NCBI RefSeq assembly: GCF_004365175.1
Contig: NZ_SOCE01000001.1
Span: 5,824,202 to 5,888,201, forward strand
DNA length: 64,000 bases
Origin: Kribbella voronezhensis
GTDB lineage: Bacteria > Actinomycetota > Actinomycetes > Propionibacteriales > Kribbellaceae
Reading direction: 5' to 3'
Part shown: piece after piece, positions 17,392 to 26,137 of the stretch
Position numbering within the stretch: the stretch's first letter is position 1
How the letters are laid out: each line of letters starts with the position of its first letter
Position numbers and translations under genes: made by a program
Notes under the pieces: generated by a model
The model's database searches: none
What the model saw: the letters and a program-made list of their open reading frames with translations, nothing else
What the model was told of the DNA's origin: nothing

Positions 17392-18411
17392 TCAGTGCGC
17401 CGGGGGAGCGGTGGATTCGCGGACGGTCAGGACCGGATCGGCGGTCCGGCGGTTGACGACCGCGGTCGGGGTGGCGATCACCTCGAGGAGCACCTCGGCG
17501 GCCTGGCGGCCGAAGTCGAAGGTGTCCCGGGACATCGCGGTCAGTGCCGGGTGCATCAGCTGGGTGAGGATCGAGTCGTCGAACGCCACGATCGACAGCT
17601 CGCCCGGGACCGCGACGCCCATCTCCATCGCGACGCCCAGGCCGGCCACCGCCATCACGTCGGAGTCGTAGACGATCGCGGTCGGCCGGTCCGCCTGGGA
17701 GAGCAGTTTGCGGGTGGTCGCGGCGCCTTCCGCGTCGCTGAAGTCCGTCGTCAGCGAGGGGGCGTCGATCAGGCCGAGGCGGGGAGCCGCGTCGCGGACG
17801 GCCCGGATCCGGCGCTGGGTGTGCTGGAAGTCCGGCGTACCGGCCACGTGGGCGATCCGGCGGTGGCCGAGCGCGGCGAGGTACTCCACGATCGACAGCA
17901 TCGCGTCCCGGTCGTCGGCCCAGACCGAGGCCAGCGCGCCCTTGCCGCCGCGCCCGCCGATCACCACCGCGGGGAGTTCGAGCTCCTTCAAGGCATCGAT
18001 GCGCGGGTCGCGCACGGTCAGGTCGACCAGGATGACGCCGTCGACGCGGTGCTCGGAGGCCCACCGCCGGTACACCTCGATCTCGGCCTCGGTGTTCTCC
18101 ACGATCAGCAACTGCAGCGAGATCGAGTGCGCGGACAGACCGGACTGCAGGCCGGACAGCAGGTGCGCGAAGAAGGGTTCCACGCCCAGCGTGCGGGCCG
18201 GCCGGGCGATCACCAGGCCGACGGAGTCCACCCGGGAGGCGCCGAGCGCGCGGGCGGCGCTGTGCGGCCGCCAGCTCATCTGCTCGGCGATCTGCAGGAT
18301 CCTCGCCCTGGTCGCGTCGCTGACGCCAGGCCGCCCGTTCAGCGCGAACGAGACCGCGCCTTTCGAGACGCCTGCCTTGTCGGCGATATCGGCGATCGTC
18401 GGTCGCGCCAT
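17392..18411 (-). CDS. LacI-family transcriptional repressor
   Basis: 339 residues. The N-terminal LacI HTH (TIADIADKAGVSKGAVSFALNGRPGVSDATRARILQIAEQMSWRPHSAARALG, residues 5-58) with hinge helix is followed by a periplasmic-binding-protein-like effector domain (about 62-330). A GAGGGAGG ribosome binding site precedes the ATG. It lies between the GH5 gene and the sugar importer, both of which carry the same operator. It is therefore the likely sugar-responsive repressor of both. Confidence 0.95.
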   Translation of the reverse strand: MARPTIADIADKAGVSKGAVSFALNGRPGVSDATRARILQIAEQMSWRPHSAARALGASRVDSVGLVIARPARTLGVEPFFAHLLSGLQSGLSAHSISLQLLIVENTEAEIEVYRRWASEHRVDGVILVDLTVRDPRIDALKELELPAVVIGGRGGKGALASVWADDRDAMLSIVEYLAALGHRRIAHVAGTPDFQHTQRRIRAVRDAAPRLGLIDAPSLTTDFSDAEGAATTRKLLSQADRPTAIVYDSDVMAVAGLGVAMEMGVAVPGELSIVAFDDSILTQLMHPALTAMSRDTFDFGRQAAEVLLEVIATPTAVVNRRTADPVLTVRESTAPPAH

Positions 18412-18438
18412 CAGCCCTCCCTCACCCTGGTTGTCCCC

Positions 18439-18489
18439 TTGACAGCGGATTCTACGATGTGGATAGTGCAGGAGCTATACCGGTTTATC
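18439..18489 (+). promoter_or_regulatory. Importer promoter and LacI operator
   Basis: TTGACA (18439-18444), 17-bp spacer, GATAGT (18462-18467), then a GCTATA-CCGG-TTTATC operator at 18474-18489 over the expected transcription start. The operator differs from the perfect GCTAAA-N4-TTTAGC form at two outer positions. A bound LacI protein would block initiation. A TTCAGGAGA ribosome binding site follows. Confidence 0.75.
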
Positions 18490-18505
18490 ACTTCAGGAGA
18501 ACCTC

Positions 18506-19798
18506 ATGCGTAGTCGTCGTCTCACCCCGGTGGCAGCTCTTGCCGTCGCGGCCCTCAGCCTGGCAGGTTGCGGGCTCGGCTCCTCGGACGATACGTCGTC
18601 CGGCAGTAAGCCCACGGTCGATGCGAACACCCAGGTGACCGGCGAGGTGAGCCTGCAGACGTGGGCCCTGAAGCCGAAGTTCACGTCGTACGTCGAAGGG
18701 GTGATCAAGGCCTTCGAGGCGAAGTACCCCGGGACCAAGGTGACCTGGCTGGACCAGCCCGGCGACGGGTACGACAAGAAGGTGCTGAGCCAGGCGTCGG
18801 CCGGACAGTTGCCCGACGTCGTCAACCTGCCGCCGGACTTCGCGTTGCCGCTGGCCAAGCAGAACCTGCTGCTCGACGTCGCGGCCGCCGACCCGAAGCT
18901 GTCGGAGGAGTACGTCGAGGGCGGCGTACAGGCCTACCAGTACCAGGGGCAGACCGGCACCTTCGGCTACCCGTGGTACCTGAACACCGACATCGACTAC
19001 TGGAACGCGACCAAGTTCGCCGCGGTCGGGCTGGACGCGAAGAACCCGCCGAAGACCTTCGACGAACTGCTCGCGGCCGCCAAGGTCATGCACGACAAGT
19101 CCGGCGGCAAGGAATACCTGATGAGCCGCCTGCCGGGCATCGGTGACTTCACCAACGCCGGCGTGAAGGTCCTGTCCGACGACGGCAAGACCTTCACCTT
19201 CAACACTCCTGAGGCCGTCGCGCTGCTGGACAAGTACCGCGCCGCGTACGCCGCCGGCTACCTGCCGCGCGACATCCTGACCCAGGAGTACCTGGGGAAC
19301 TCCAAGCTCTTCACCCAGGGCAAGGTCGCCTGGACCACCGGTGGCGGCAACGCGATCCAGGACTTCGTCAAGGACAACCCGTCGCTGAAGGGCAAGGTCG
19401 TCCCGTCGCCCGCGCTGGACACCCCGCCGCTGTACGTGCAGGGCCTGTCGGTGTCGGCGAAGACCAAGAACCAGGCGGCCGCGATCGCGCTGGCCCGGTT
19501 CGTCACCAACGCGGAGAACCAGGCCGCGTTCGCGAAGATCGTCAACATCTTCCCGTCCACCAAGGCCTCCGCGAACGACCCGTACTTCTCCAAGTCCGAC
19601 GGTACGCCGGAGTCCGACGCCAAGGTGCTCGCGTTCGCTTCGCTGGCCAAGGCCAAGTCGCTGCAGCCGGCCGTGATCAGCGGCGCCACCAACGACTTCA
19701 TCAACCAGCAGATCTCGCTGGCGATCGCCGGCAAGGTGACGTCGAAGGCCGCTCTGGACGCCGCGGTGGCGAAGGCCAACCAGCTGCTCGCCCAGTGA
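18506..19798 (+). CDS. Sugar ABC transporter substrate-binding lipoprotein
   Basis: 430 residues. The lipoprotein signal MRSRRLTPVAALAVAALSLAGC puts the lipidated cysteine at residue 22 (lipobox SLAGC). The mature part matches cluster-1 (MalE-type) extracellular solute-binding proteins: LQTWALKPKFTSYVEGVIKAFEAKYPGTKVTW, then FGYPWYLNTDIDYWN and WTTGGGNAIQDF. It would deliver an oligosaccharide to the two permeases encoded immediately downstream. No ATPase gene is present, so a shared MsiK-type ATPase probably energises the system, as is usual in actinobacteria. Confidence 0.93.
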   Translation: MRSRRLTPVAALAVAALSLAGCGLGSSDDTSSGSKPTVDANTQVTGEVSLQTWALKPKFTSYVEGVIKAFEAKYPGTKVTWLDQPGDGYDKKVLSQASAGQLPDVVNLPPDFALPLAKQNLLLDVAAADPKLSEEYVEGGVQAYQYQGQTGTFGYPWYLNTDIDYWNATKFAAVGLDAKNPPKTFDELLAAAKVMHDKSGGKEYLMSRLPGIGDFTNAGVKVLSDDGKTFTFNTPEAVALLDKYRAAYAAGYLPRDILTQEYLGNSKLFTQGKVAWTTGGGNAIQDFVKDNPSLKGKVVPSPALDTPPLYVQGLSVSAKTKNQAAAIALARFVTNAENQAAFAKIVNIFPSTKASANDPYFSKSDGTPESDAKVLAFASLAKAKSLQPAVISGATNDFINQQISLAIAGKVTSKAALDAAVAKANQLLAQ

Positions 19799-19799
19799 G

Positions 19800-20678
19800 A
19801 TGAAGTATCACCGCTGGTTCACTCCCTGGGTGCTGATCGTCCCGGCACTGGCCTGGCTGCTGGTCTTCAACCTGTGGCCGTCGGTCAACACCGTGATCCT
19901 GTCGTTCACCAACGCGCGCCCGATCGGTGGTGGCACCTTCGTCGGGCTGAAGAACTTCGAGACCCTGCTGCACGACGAGCAGTTGCGGTACGCGCTGCTG
20001 AACAGCGTGATCTACATGGTCGTCTGCCTGCCGTTCCTGACGATCTTCCCGCTCCTGCTCGCCGTGCTGGTGGAGAAGAAGCTGCCCGGGATCACCTTCT
20101 TCCGGACCGCGTTCTACACCCCGGTGGTGGCCTCGGCGGTCGTCGTGGCGCTGATCTGGCAGTGGATCCTGGACGATCGCGGCCTGGTCAACGGCCTGGC
20201 CGAGAAGCTCGGCGTGATCTCCGGGCCGCTGCCGTTCCTCAGCGACCAGTGGCTGTTGTTGCTCAGCGCAATCAGTCTGACGATCTGGAAGGGGCTCGGG
20301 TACTACATGATCATCTACCTGGCCGCGCTCGGAAACGTCGGTCGTGAACTGCACGAGGCGGCGGCCGTGGACGGAGCGTCGGCGTTCCGGCGCTTCGTCA
20401 ACGTGACCATCCCGGGAGTCCGCGGCACGATGGTGCTGATCTCGATCCTGATCTCGGTGTCCGCCCTGCGGGTGTTCTCGGAGCTGTTCATCCTGTCCGG
20501 CGGCAAGGGCGGTCCCGGCGGCCGGGACAACTCGGTCGTGATGCTGATCCAGCAGTACAGCCAGGGTTTCGAAGGCAACCTGGGTTACGCGTCCGCGCTG
20601 TCGATCGTGCTGTTCTTCGTGACCGTCGTGCCGATGCTGGTGCTGGCCCGGCTCAACCGGAAGGGTGCCGAGGCATGA
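19800..20678 (+). CDS. Sugar ABC transporter permease (MalF type)
   Basis: 292 residues with six predicted membrane helices. The EAA loop reads ELHEAAAVDGASAFRRFVNVTIPGVRGT (about residues 182-210), the docking site for the ATPase. It starts two bases after the binding-protein stop and overlaps the next permease by four bases (ATGA), so all three are one operon. Confidence 0.95.
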   Translation: MKYHRWFTPWVLIVPALAWLLVFNLWPSVNTVILSFTNARPIGGGTFVGLKNFETLLHDEQLRYALLNSVIYMVVCLPFLTIFPLLLAVLVEKKLPGITFFRTAFYTPVVASAVVVALIWQWILDDRGLVNGLAEKLGVISGPLPFLSDQWLLLLSAISLTIWKGLGYYMIIYLAALGNVGRELHEAAAVDGASAFRRFVNVTIPGVRGTMVLISILISVSALRVFSELFILSGGKGGPGGRDNSVVMLIQQYSQGFEGNLGYASALSIVLFFVTVVPMLVLARLNRKGAEA

Positions 20679-21592
20679 GCATCGTGACCGACCCCGCGCG
20701 ACCGATCGCAGTACCGGAGGAATCCGGTACTGCGAAGCCGCGGCGGCGCGGGTCGTTCGGGTTCAACTCGATCTCGCCGACCGAGAAGGTGGTCCGCTAC
20801 CTGCTGCTGGTGTTCGTGCTGCTGATCACGATCGGGCCGTTCCTGTGGCAGTTGTCGACCTCGCTGAAGGGATCCGGGGAGGACATCTACACCCGGATCC
20901 CGCGGCTGCTGCCGGCCCAGCCGACCTTGTCGCACTACGGCGAGGTCGCGGACACCATCCCGGTCTGGGACTACATGAAGAACTCGCTGCTGGTCGCCGT
21001 ACTGGTTGTCGGCGGCAACATCGTGGGGTCGTCGCTGGCCGGGTTCGCGCTGTCGCGGCTGGAGTTCCGGTTCCGGCGGATCGTGCTCGGGCTGTTTCTG
21101 GCGACGCTGGTGCTGCCGGGCGAGGTGACCATCATTTCGCAGTACGTGACAGTGCGGGAGCTTGGTCTGGCGAACACGCTCTTCGGGGTGGCGTTGCCGG
21201 GGATGATCGGGGCGCTGAACGTGCTGCTGATGTTCAACGCGTTCCGGTCGCTGCCGATCGAGGTCGACCAGGCCGCGGTGGTGGACGGGGCGAACGTGTG
21301 GCAGCGATTCGTCTACATCGGGCTGCCGTCGGTGCGCGGAACGATCAGCGTGGTGGCGATCTTCGCCTTCATCGGCGCCTGGGACGACTTCCTCTGGCCG
21401 CTGATCGTGCTGACCGACCCCGACAAGTACACGCTGACCGTCGGCCTGCAGTACCTGTCCGGCACCTTCAGCAACAACCCCCGCCTGATCGCCGCCGGCA
21501 CGATGATCGCGTTCATCCCGATCGTGATCGTCTTCGCCGTCTGCCAACGCTTCTTCTTCAAGGGCGTCGAGGAGGGCGCTGTGAAGGGGTAG
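20675..21592 (+). CDS. Sugar ABC transporter permease (MalG type)
   Basis: 305 residues. A hydrophilic N-terminus of about 38 residues precedes six helices. The EAA loop is VDQAAVVDGANVWQRFVYIGLPSVRGTI (about residues 190-218). It forms the second half of the membrane channel. The stop codon is immediately followed by a cruciform-like terminator. Confidence 0.95.
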   Translation: MSIVTDPARPIAVPEESGTAKPRRRGSFGFNSISPTEKVVRYLLLVFVLLITIGPFLWQLSTSLKGSGEDIYTRIPRLLPAQPTLSHYGEVADTIPVWDYMKNSLLVAVLVVGGNIVGSSLAGFALSRLEFRFRRIVLGLFLATLVLPGEVTIISQYVTVRELGLANTLFGVALPGMIGALNVLLMFNAFRSLPIEVDQAAVVDGANVWQRFVYIGLPSVRGTISVVAIFAFIGAWDDFLWPLIVLTDPDKYTLTVGLQYLSGTFSNNPRLIAAGTMIAFIPIVIVFAVCQRFFFKGVEEGAVKG

Positions 21593-21638
21593 ACCCGCCC
21601 GCTGTGCGTCCTCCTTCGTCGGACGCTCGCGGCGGGTC
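21592..21638 (+). terminator. Nested hairpin after the sugar importer operon
   Basis: Outer arms GACCCGCC (21592-21599) and GGCGGGTC (21631-21638) enclose an inner hairpin GCGTCC (21606-21611)/GGACGC (21621-21626). It starts at the last base of the permease stop codon. No T-run follows, so a strong structural pause or bidirectional end is inferred. The remaining spacer to 21782 shows no further feature. Confidence 0.6.
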
Positions 21639-21782
21639 GCCGCTCCTTCGTCGCGGCTCGGACGCTGGCGCTGCGAGGTCGCCCGTCTCGGGTAGGCCAC
21701 GCGCATCTAACTGAAGGTCTTCGTCTAACTCCCCGATCGGCCCGGCACGTGTTCTGTACCGGGCCGTTCTCGTGGCGCACGG

Positions 21783-21831
21783 CGAACATGTTCGCTACGA
21801 ACTTGTTCGGAACGAACATGTTCGGTATGGT
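21783..21831 (+). promoter_or_regulatory. Triple palindromic operator with embedded promoter
   Basis: Three CGAAC-A/T-TGTTCG 12-mers at 21783-21794, 21798-21809 and 21813-21824, exactly 15 bp apart. A promoter TTGTTC (21803-21808), 17-bp spacer, TATGGT (21826-21831) uses copy 2 as its -35 box and encloses copy 3. The ATG of the TetR gene follows six bases after the -10 box. This is the layout of a self-repressing TetR promoter. Confidence 0.75.
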
Positions 21832-21837
21832 CCAGGT

Positions 21838-22545
21838 ATGGATGAGAAGGTGCGGAGCCGGCGGGAGCGGCCGGCCAAGGCGGCGTTGACGCGCGCCGGG
21901 ATTGTGGCGACCGCGGTCGAACTGGTGCGCGCCGAAGGGCTGGCCCGGGTGACCATGCGGCGACTGGCGCAGGAACTCGACACCGGAGCGGCCTCGCTGT
22001 ATGTGTACGTGCGGAACACTGCCGAGCTGCACGCGGCCGTGCTCGACGAACTGCTCGGCGCGGTCGACCTGAGCCCGGTGACAGCGCCGGGCGACTGGCG
22101 AGAGCGACTCGAGCGCGTGCTGGCGTCGTACGCCGATGTGCTGTTCGAGTACCCAGGGCTGGCTCAGTCCGCCTTGGTGGCGAGGCCGTCGGGGGAGCAC
22201 TACCTGAATCTGGTCGAGGCTCTGCTCGCCCTCCTCGACCAAGGCGGTGTGCCGAAGGGGCAGGCGGCATGGGGGATCGACATCCTGCTGCTGTTCGCCA
22301 CGGCGCAGGCAGCCGAGCATGCAGACGCGGATCCCCGGGCGAGTGGAACCGAGGAACGGTCGTCGCAGGACTGGGCGGCGCTGGCGGACGCAGTACGGAA
22401 TGCCTCGTCCGAAACCCATCCCCACCTCGCGGCGCAGGGCACCGACCTGCTGTCCGGGCCTGGGGAAGCGCGGCTGGCGTGGGGATTCCGCGTTGTCATC
22501 AACGGTGTGCTCGGCACGCCCAGGCCTGAAGGAGCAGCGAAATGA
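21838..22545 (+). CDS. TetR-family regulator of the monooxygenase
   Basis: 235 residues from ATG 21838. The HTH reads VAGLARVTMRRLAQELDTGAASLYVYVRNTAELHAAVLDELL-like (about residues 33-70), with the TGAASLYVYV recognition helix. The C-terminal domain is of the TetR_C-like ligand-binding type. It overlaps the downstream monooxygenase by four bases (ATGA), so both are controlled from the upstream triple operator. The ligand is probably the monooxygenase's substrate. The start has no ribosome binding site. Confidence 0.9.
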   Translation: MDEKVRSRRERPAKAALTRAGIVATAVELVRAEGLARVTMRRLAQELDTGAASLYVYVRNTAELHAAVLDELLGAVDLSPVTAPGDWRERLERVLASYADVLFEYPGLAQSALVARPSGEHYLNLVEALLALLDQGGVPKGQAAWGIDILLLFATAQAAEHADADPRASGTEERSSQDWAALADAVRNASSETHPHLAAQGTDLLSGPGEARLAWGFRVVINGVLGTPRPEGAAK

Positions 22546-23696
22546 GCACCCATCACCCGATCGCGATCATCGGTGCCGGACTCGGCGGGCTGATGCTCGC
22601 TCGCGTCCTGCACGTCAACGGCATCGAGTCCGCCGTCTTCGACCTGGACGCTTCGCCGACCGCGCGCACCCAGGGCGGCATGCTGGACCTGCACGTCGAG
22701 TCCGGCCAGGCGGCGCTGCGAGCAGCCGGCCTGTACGACGAATTCCGCGACCTCGTGTTTCGGGGCGGCGAGGCGACTCGCATTCTCGACAAGCACGGGG
22801 TGGTCCGGTTCGCGGAGGAGGACCACGGTGACGGCAGCGGCGAGAGCGACCGGCCGGAAGTCAATCGCCGCTCCCTGCGTGATCTGCTGCTCGGGTCGCT
22901 GCCTGCGGGGACGGTGCGATGGGCCGCCAAGGTCGTGGCGGCCCGGTCGCTCGGCGATGGCCGTCATGAGGTGGTGCTTGCCGATGGCAACAGGTTTAGC
23001 ACCGATCTGCTGGTCGGCGCGGACGGCGCGTGGTCGAGGGTGCGCTCGCTGGTGTCCGATGCTAAGCCCTTGTACTGCGGGCTTTCGTTCGTCGAACTCA
23101 GTCTTGAAGACGCCGACAAGCGGCATCCCGCGGCTTCTGCCCTGGTTGGTCAGGGCATGATGTTCGCTCTGGGTGACAGCAAGGGGTTCTTGGGGCATCG
23201 CGATCCGGACGGCTCACTGCACGTCTACGCGGCGCTGCTGGCGGACGAGGGCTGGTCGACGTCGGGAGAGATCGACTTCGCCGACACCGACAAGGCCAAG
23301 GTGGCGTTGGCGGAGTACTTCTCGGACTGGCACGAAGACCTCCTCAGACTCATCACTGATGCAGACGGGGCTCTGGTTCCCCGGCCGATCCACGCGCTGC
23401 CGGTCGATCACCAGTGGGATCGCGTGCCCGGCGTGACGCTCGTGGGCGACGCGGCACATCTGATGTCCCCGTTCGCCGGCGAAGGCGCCAACCTCGCCAT
23501 GCAAGACGGTGCCGAACTGGCCACCGCTCTCGCTGCGAACCCGGATCGCCCGGAGAATGCACTGTCGCAGTACGAGGCAGCCCTGTTCCCCCGAAGCCAA
23601 GCCGCAGCCGCCCAATCCGCCGACGGCCTCCTCCTGTGCTTCAACCCCGATAGCCCGCAAGGCCTGCTCGACTTCTTCAACTCCATTCCCGGCTAG
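22542..23696 (+). CDS. FAD-dependent monooxygenase, Tet(X)-like
   Basis: 384 residues. The dinucleotide motif GAGLGGLMLARVL is at residues 11-23. The DG motif LVGADGAWSRVRSLV follows around residue 155, and GDAAHLMSPFAGEGANLAMQDGAELATAL closes the FAD site (around residue 301-330). This GD block and the ARTQGGMLDLH segment resemble Tet(X) tetracycline-inactivating enzymes and their many relatives. The real substrate could be another aromatic or polyketide compound. It is co-transcribed with its TetR regulator. Confidence 0.85.
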   Translation: MSTHHPIAIIGAGLGGLMLARVLHVNGIESAVFDLDASPTARTQGGMLDLHVESGQAALRAAGLYDEFRDLVFRGGEATRILDKHGVVRFAEEDHGDGSGESDRPEVNRRSLRDLLLGSLPAGTVRWAAKVVAARSLGDGRHEVVLADGNRFSTDLLVGADGAWSRVRSLVSDAKPLYCGLSFVELSLEDADKRHPAASALVGQGMMFALGDSKGFLGHRDPDGSLHVYAALLADEGWSTSGEIDFADTDKAKVALAEYFSDWHEDLLRLITDADGALVPRPIHALPVDHQWDRVPGVTLVGDAAHLMSPFAGEGANLAMQDGAELATALAANPDRPENALSQYEAALFPRSQAAAAQSADGLLLCFNPDSPQGLLDFFNSIPG

Positions 23697-23784
23697 CTCG
23701 TAATATGCGCCCGCTTCGCGTCCTCATCGCGGCAACGGTCCGGGGGTCGTTGTATCCAGTCTCGATGCGGCGCAGACTTGCGTC

Positions 23785-24012
23785 ATGGCCGGGAAGCGGT
23801 GGAGCGAGCTCGATCCTCGGGTTCGGCAAGCAATTCTGCTCGGTGGTGCCTTCGAAGCAGGACTGAAGGTCGCTGCGCTCGTCGATCTGGCCCAGCGGCC
23901 GCGCAGCGACATTCGAGGCTCGAAGGCAGCATGGGCAGTCGCGCTGACGCTGGTGAATTCGGGTGGAGTCGTGCCGATCGTCTACTTGTTGCGCGGACGC
24001 CGTCGCAGCTGA
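23785..24012 (+). CDS. Small PLDc_N-like membrane protein
   Basis: 75 residues. RWSELDPRVRQAILLGGAFEAGLKVAALVDLAQRPRSDIRGSKAAWAVALTLVNSGGVVPIVYLLRGRRR matches the short phospholipase-D N-terminal-like (PLDc_N) family: two helices, with the second around NSGGVVPIVYLL and a basic tail. Function unknown. A CAGACT box lies six bases before the ATG and no ribosome binding site is seen. Confidence 0.7.
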   Translation: MAGKRWSELDPRVRQAILLGGAFEAGLKVAALVDLAQRPRSDIRGSKAAWAVALTLVNSGGVVPIVYLLRGRRRS

Positions 24013-24099
24013 CCGATACCGGACGGCTGTACCGCGTGTCTGCTCGTCGACGCTCCGCACCCAGCAGAGGGTGGACTTCGGTCGATCTACCGTCGTGGA

Positions 24100-24867
24100 A
24101 TGACTCGACCCTTCGACTATGACGCTGAGGTTCCCCGGTATCACGTGCGGCTGGTAGCGGCCGCGGCTGTACGAGTCGATGATCACGTGCTCGACATCGG
24201 CTGCGGTACCGGCCTCACCACGCGGGACGCCGCCAAGGCCGCGCGCTCTGGAAGTGCGGTCGGTGTCGACATCAACGCCACCAGTCTCGAGACAGCCCGG
24301 CGGCTGAGTGCTGAAGAGGGGCTGCGCAACATCCACTTCGAGCAGGCGGATGCGCAAGGGCATGCCTTTCCGGCAGCGGGGTTCTCGTTGGCGGTCAGCC
24401 GGTTCGGGACGATGTTCTTCGCTGATCCGGAGGCCGCGTTCACCAACATCGGGCGGGCGTTGCGGCCGGGGGCGCGGTTTGTGCAGTTGGTCTGGCAGGA
24501 ACGGAAGTACCAGGAGTGGGACGCCGTGATTCGGCAGGCCTTCGTGGGTGGGGATGCGGCTCCGCTGACCGGCGAGGCGTTCTCGCTCGCCGATCCGGCG
24601 ACCGTCGAACGTCTGCTGACCGCCGCGGGATTCACCAATCTGGAGATCACCGACATCCGCGAACCTGTGTACTACGGTCCTGACGCCGAAGCCGCCCGTG
24701 ACGCGGCACTGAGCCTGCAACTGACCCAGAACCTGCTCGCCGAGCTCGACCCGACCGAAGCGGAGCAGGCTCTCGAGCGTCTACGAGCCGGCTACGAGAC
24801 CCACCGCACCGCCACCGGCATCTGGCTCGACACCCGCGCCTGGCTCATCACCGCAGTCCGCCGCTAG
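24100..24867 (+). CDS. SAM-dependent methyltransferase (class I)
   Basis: 255 residues. Motif I VLDIGCGTGLTT (about residues 28-39), then VGVDINATSLETARR (motif II) and FEQADAQ before FSLAVSRFGTMFFADPEAAFTNIGRALRPGARFVQLVWQ. This matches the UbiE/COQ5-like class I methyltransferase fold. The acceptor is unknown. TACCGT at 24088-24093 is six bases upstream of the ATG, suggesting a leaderless mRNA. Cytoplasmic. Confidence 0.9.
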   Translation: MTRPFDYDAEVPRYHVRLVAAAAVRVDDHVLDIGCGTGLTTRDAAKAARSGSAVGVDINATSLETARRLSAEEGLRNIHFEQADAQGHAFPAAGFSLAVSRFGTMFFADPEAAFTNIGRALRPGARFVQLVWQERKYQEWDAVIRQAFVGGDAAPLTGEAFSLADPATVERLLTAAGFTNLEITDIREPVYYGPDAEAARDAALSLQLTQNLLAELDPTEAEQALERLRAGYETHRTATGIWLDTRAWLITAVRR

Positions 24868-24895
24868 TCAGAGCCGGCATTCCAAAGACTCGCGC

Positions 24896-25645
24896 TCACA
24901 TCCGGGCTCTCAGTACGTCGAACTCGCAGCCTGGTGAGTTCGGGTCGAAGCCGTGCTCGAGCAGCCAGCGGGACGCGCCCAGGCTGCGCAGCGACCACCA
25001 CGCGCGGATCACGTCGTAATCGACATCGCCGCCGTAGCCGGCCGCGAGGTCGGCGAGACGCTCCTCGTGGCCGAGCGTCAAGATCGCCAGGTCGAACATC
25101 GCATCGCCCTGGCTCGCCTCGGACCAGTCGATGATGCCGGTGACCTCGTCACCGTCGACGAAGACGTGGGTGATCTGCAGGTCCCCGTGGGTGAACACTG
25201 GCTTCCAGGGCCGGAGCGCTGCCTCGGCGATCTCGCGGTTGCGCCTGACCAGGTCGGCGGGAAGCGCGCCGCTCGTGATGAGCCAGTCGCACTCGGCGTC
25301 GAGGTGGGCCTCGATCTCGTCGCGGCTCTTCCGTCCGTGCCACGGCGGCAGCGGTGAGTCGTGCAACTTCCGGATCGCGGCGCCTGCCGCTGCCCAGGCC
25401 GCGGGCGACGCGGTCGACGGCTCACCGAGACGGCCGAGAGCGAGCCCGCGGACGGCGGCGATCGCAAGCACGGGCGGCTTGCGCCACAGGACCTCTGGAG
25501 TCGGAACCGGCGCCAGAGCCATCGCTTCGACCTCGACGTCGAGGTTCGCCTGATCGCTGTCGATCTTCAGGAACACGTCGCCGACCCGCAGCGTCACGCG
25601 CTCACTATGGGCAACGACGACCTCGACCTCTTCCACGCCGGCCAT
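24896..25645 (-). CDS. APH-fold (aminoglycoside phosphotransferase-like) kinase
   Basis: 249 residues from ATG 25645; GTG 25672 would add nine residues. Kinase-like features are VFLKIDSD (ATP-binding Lys), FTHGDLQITHVFVDGD with the catalytic Asp of HGD, and GIIDWSEASQGDAMFDLA with the metal-binding Asp. In place of the usual HGDxxxxN the motif reads HGDLQITH, so the metal-binding Asn is replaced by His. The substrate is unknown; homologues phosphorylate aminoglycosides, macrolides or metabolites. Resistance cannot be claimed. Confidence 0.8.
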   Translation of the reverse strand: MAGVEEVEVVVAHSERVTLRVGDVFLKIDSDQANLDVEVEAMALAPVPTPEVLWRKPPVLAIAAVRGLALGRLGEPSTASPAAWAAAGAAIRKLHDSPLPPWHGRKSRDEIEAHLDAECDWLITSGALPADLVRRNREIAEAALRPWKPVFTHGDLQITHVFVDGDEVTGIIDWSEASQGDAMFDLAILTLGHEERLADLAAGYGGDVDYDVIRAWWSLRSLGASRWLLEHGFDPNSPGCEFDVLRARM

Positions 25646-25732
25646 TGTCGCGGGGATGTCCGCCGGCGGCACCCGAATTCCCGACCGCCCGCAGCACGGG
25701 GAAAGCCAGTACGGGAAGGCAGTACGGGGAAG

Positions 25733-26137
25733 TCAGCGACGCGGAGCGGAAGGGTGGACCTCGCCGGTGTACTTCTCGCCGGGCCCGGTGCCGGGCTCGT
25801 CGGGGATGGTGGAGGCTTCTTTGAAGGCGAGTTGGAGGGAGCGCAGACCGTCGCGGAGCGGGGCGGCGTGGTGGTGGCCGAGGCTCGGGGCGGCGGCGTC
25901 GAGCAGGCCGGCCAGAGCGTCGATGAGCGAACGCGCCTCGTCCAGGTCCTGGTGGTCGGGCAGATCCTCGGCGAGGCCGAGGTTGACGGCGGCGGCGCTC
26001 ATCAGGTGCAGGGCGGCGGTCGAGATGATCTCCACACTGGGTACTTCGGCGATGTCGCGCGACACCGTCGACATCGGGTCCACCCGGGCCTCGGGCGCGG
26101 GGGTGGTTTCGGGTGAAGTGGAGATGGGGTCGGTCAT
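25733..26137 (-). CDS. DUF1844 protein
   Basis: 134 residues. The central part VSRDIAEVPSVEIISTAALHLMSAAAVNLGLAEDLPDHQDLDEARSLIDALAGLLDAAAP is the DUF1844 signature (PF08899 type), a small helical protein of unknown function. It lies immediately upstream of and divergent from infC, the usual position in actinobacteria. It shares the 346-bp intergenic region with that operon. Confidence 0.9.
   Translation of the reverse strand: MTDPISTSPETTPAPEARVDPMSTVSRDIAEVPSVEIISTAALHLMSAAAVNLGLAEDLPDHQDLDEARSLIDALAGLLDAAAPSLGHHHAAPLRDGLRSLQLAFKEASTIPDEPGTGPGEKYTGEVHPSAPRR

Noticed and set aside
22542..23696. Calling the FAD monooxygenase a tetracycline resistance gene
   Set aside because: Motifs are shared by many monooxygenases; substrate cannot be read from sequence.
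25676..25735. Short AGTACGGG(G)AAG repeats near 25.7 kb
   Set aside because: Only two or three imperfect copies of about 11 bp in a small gap; within what chance could give.
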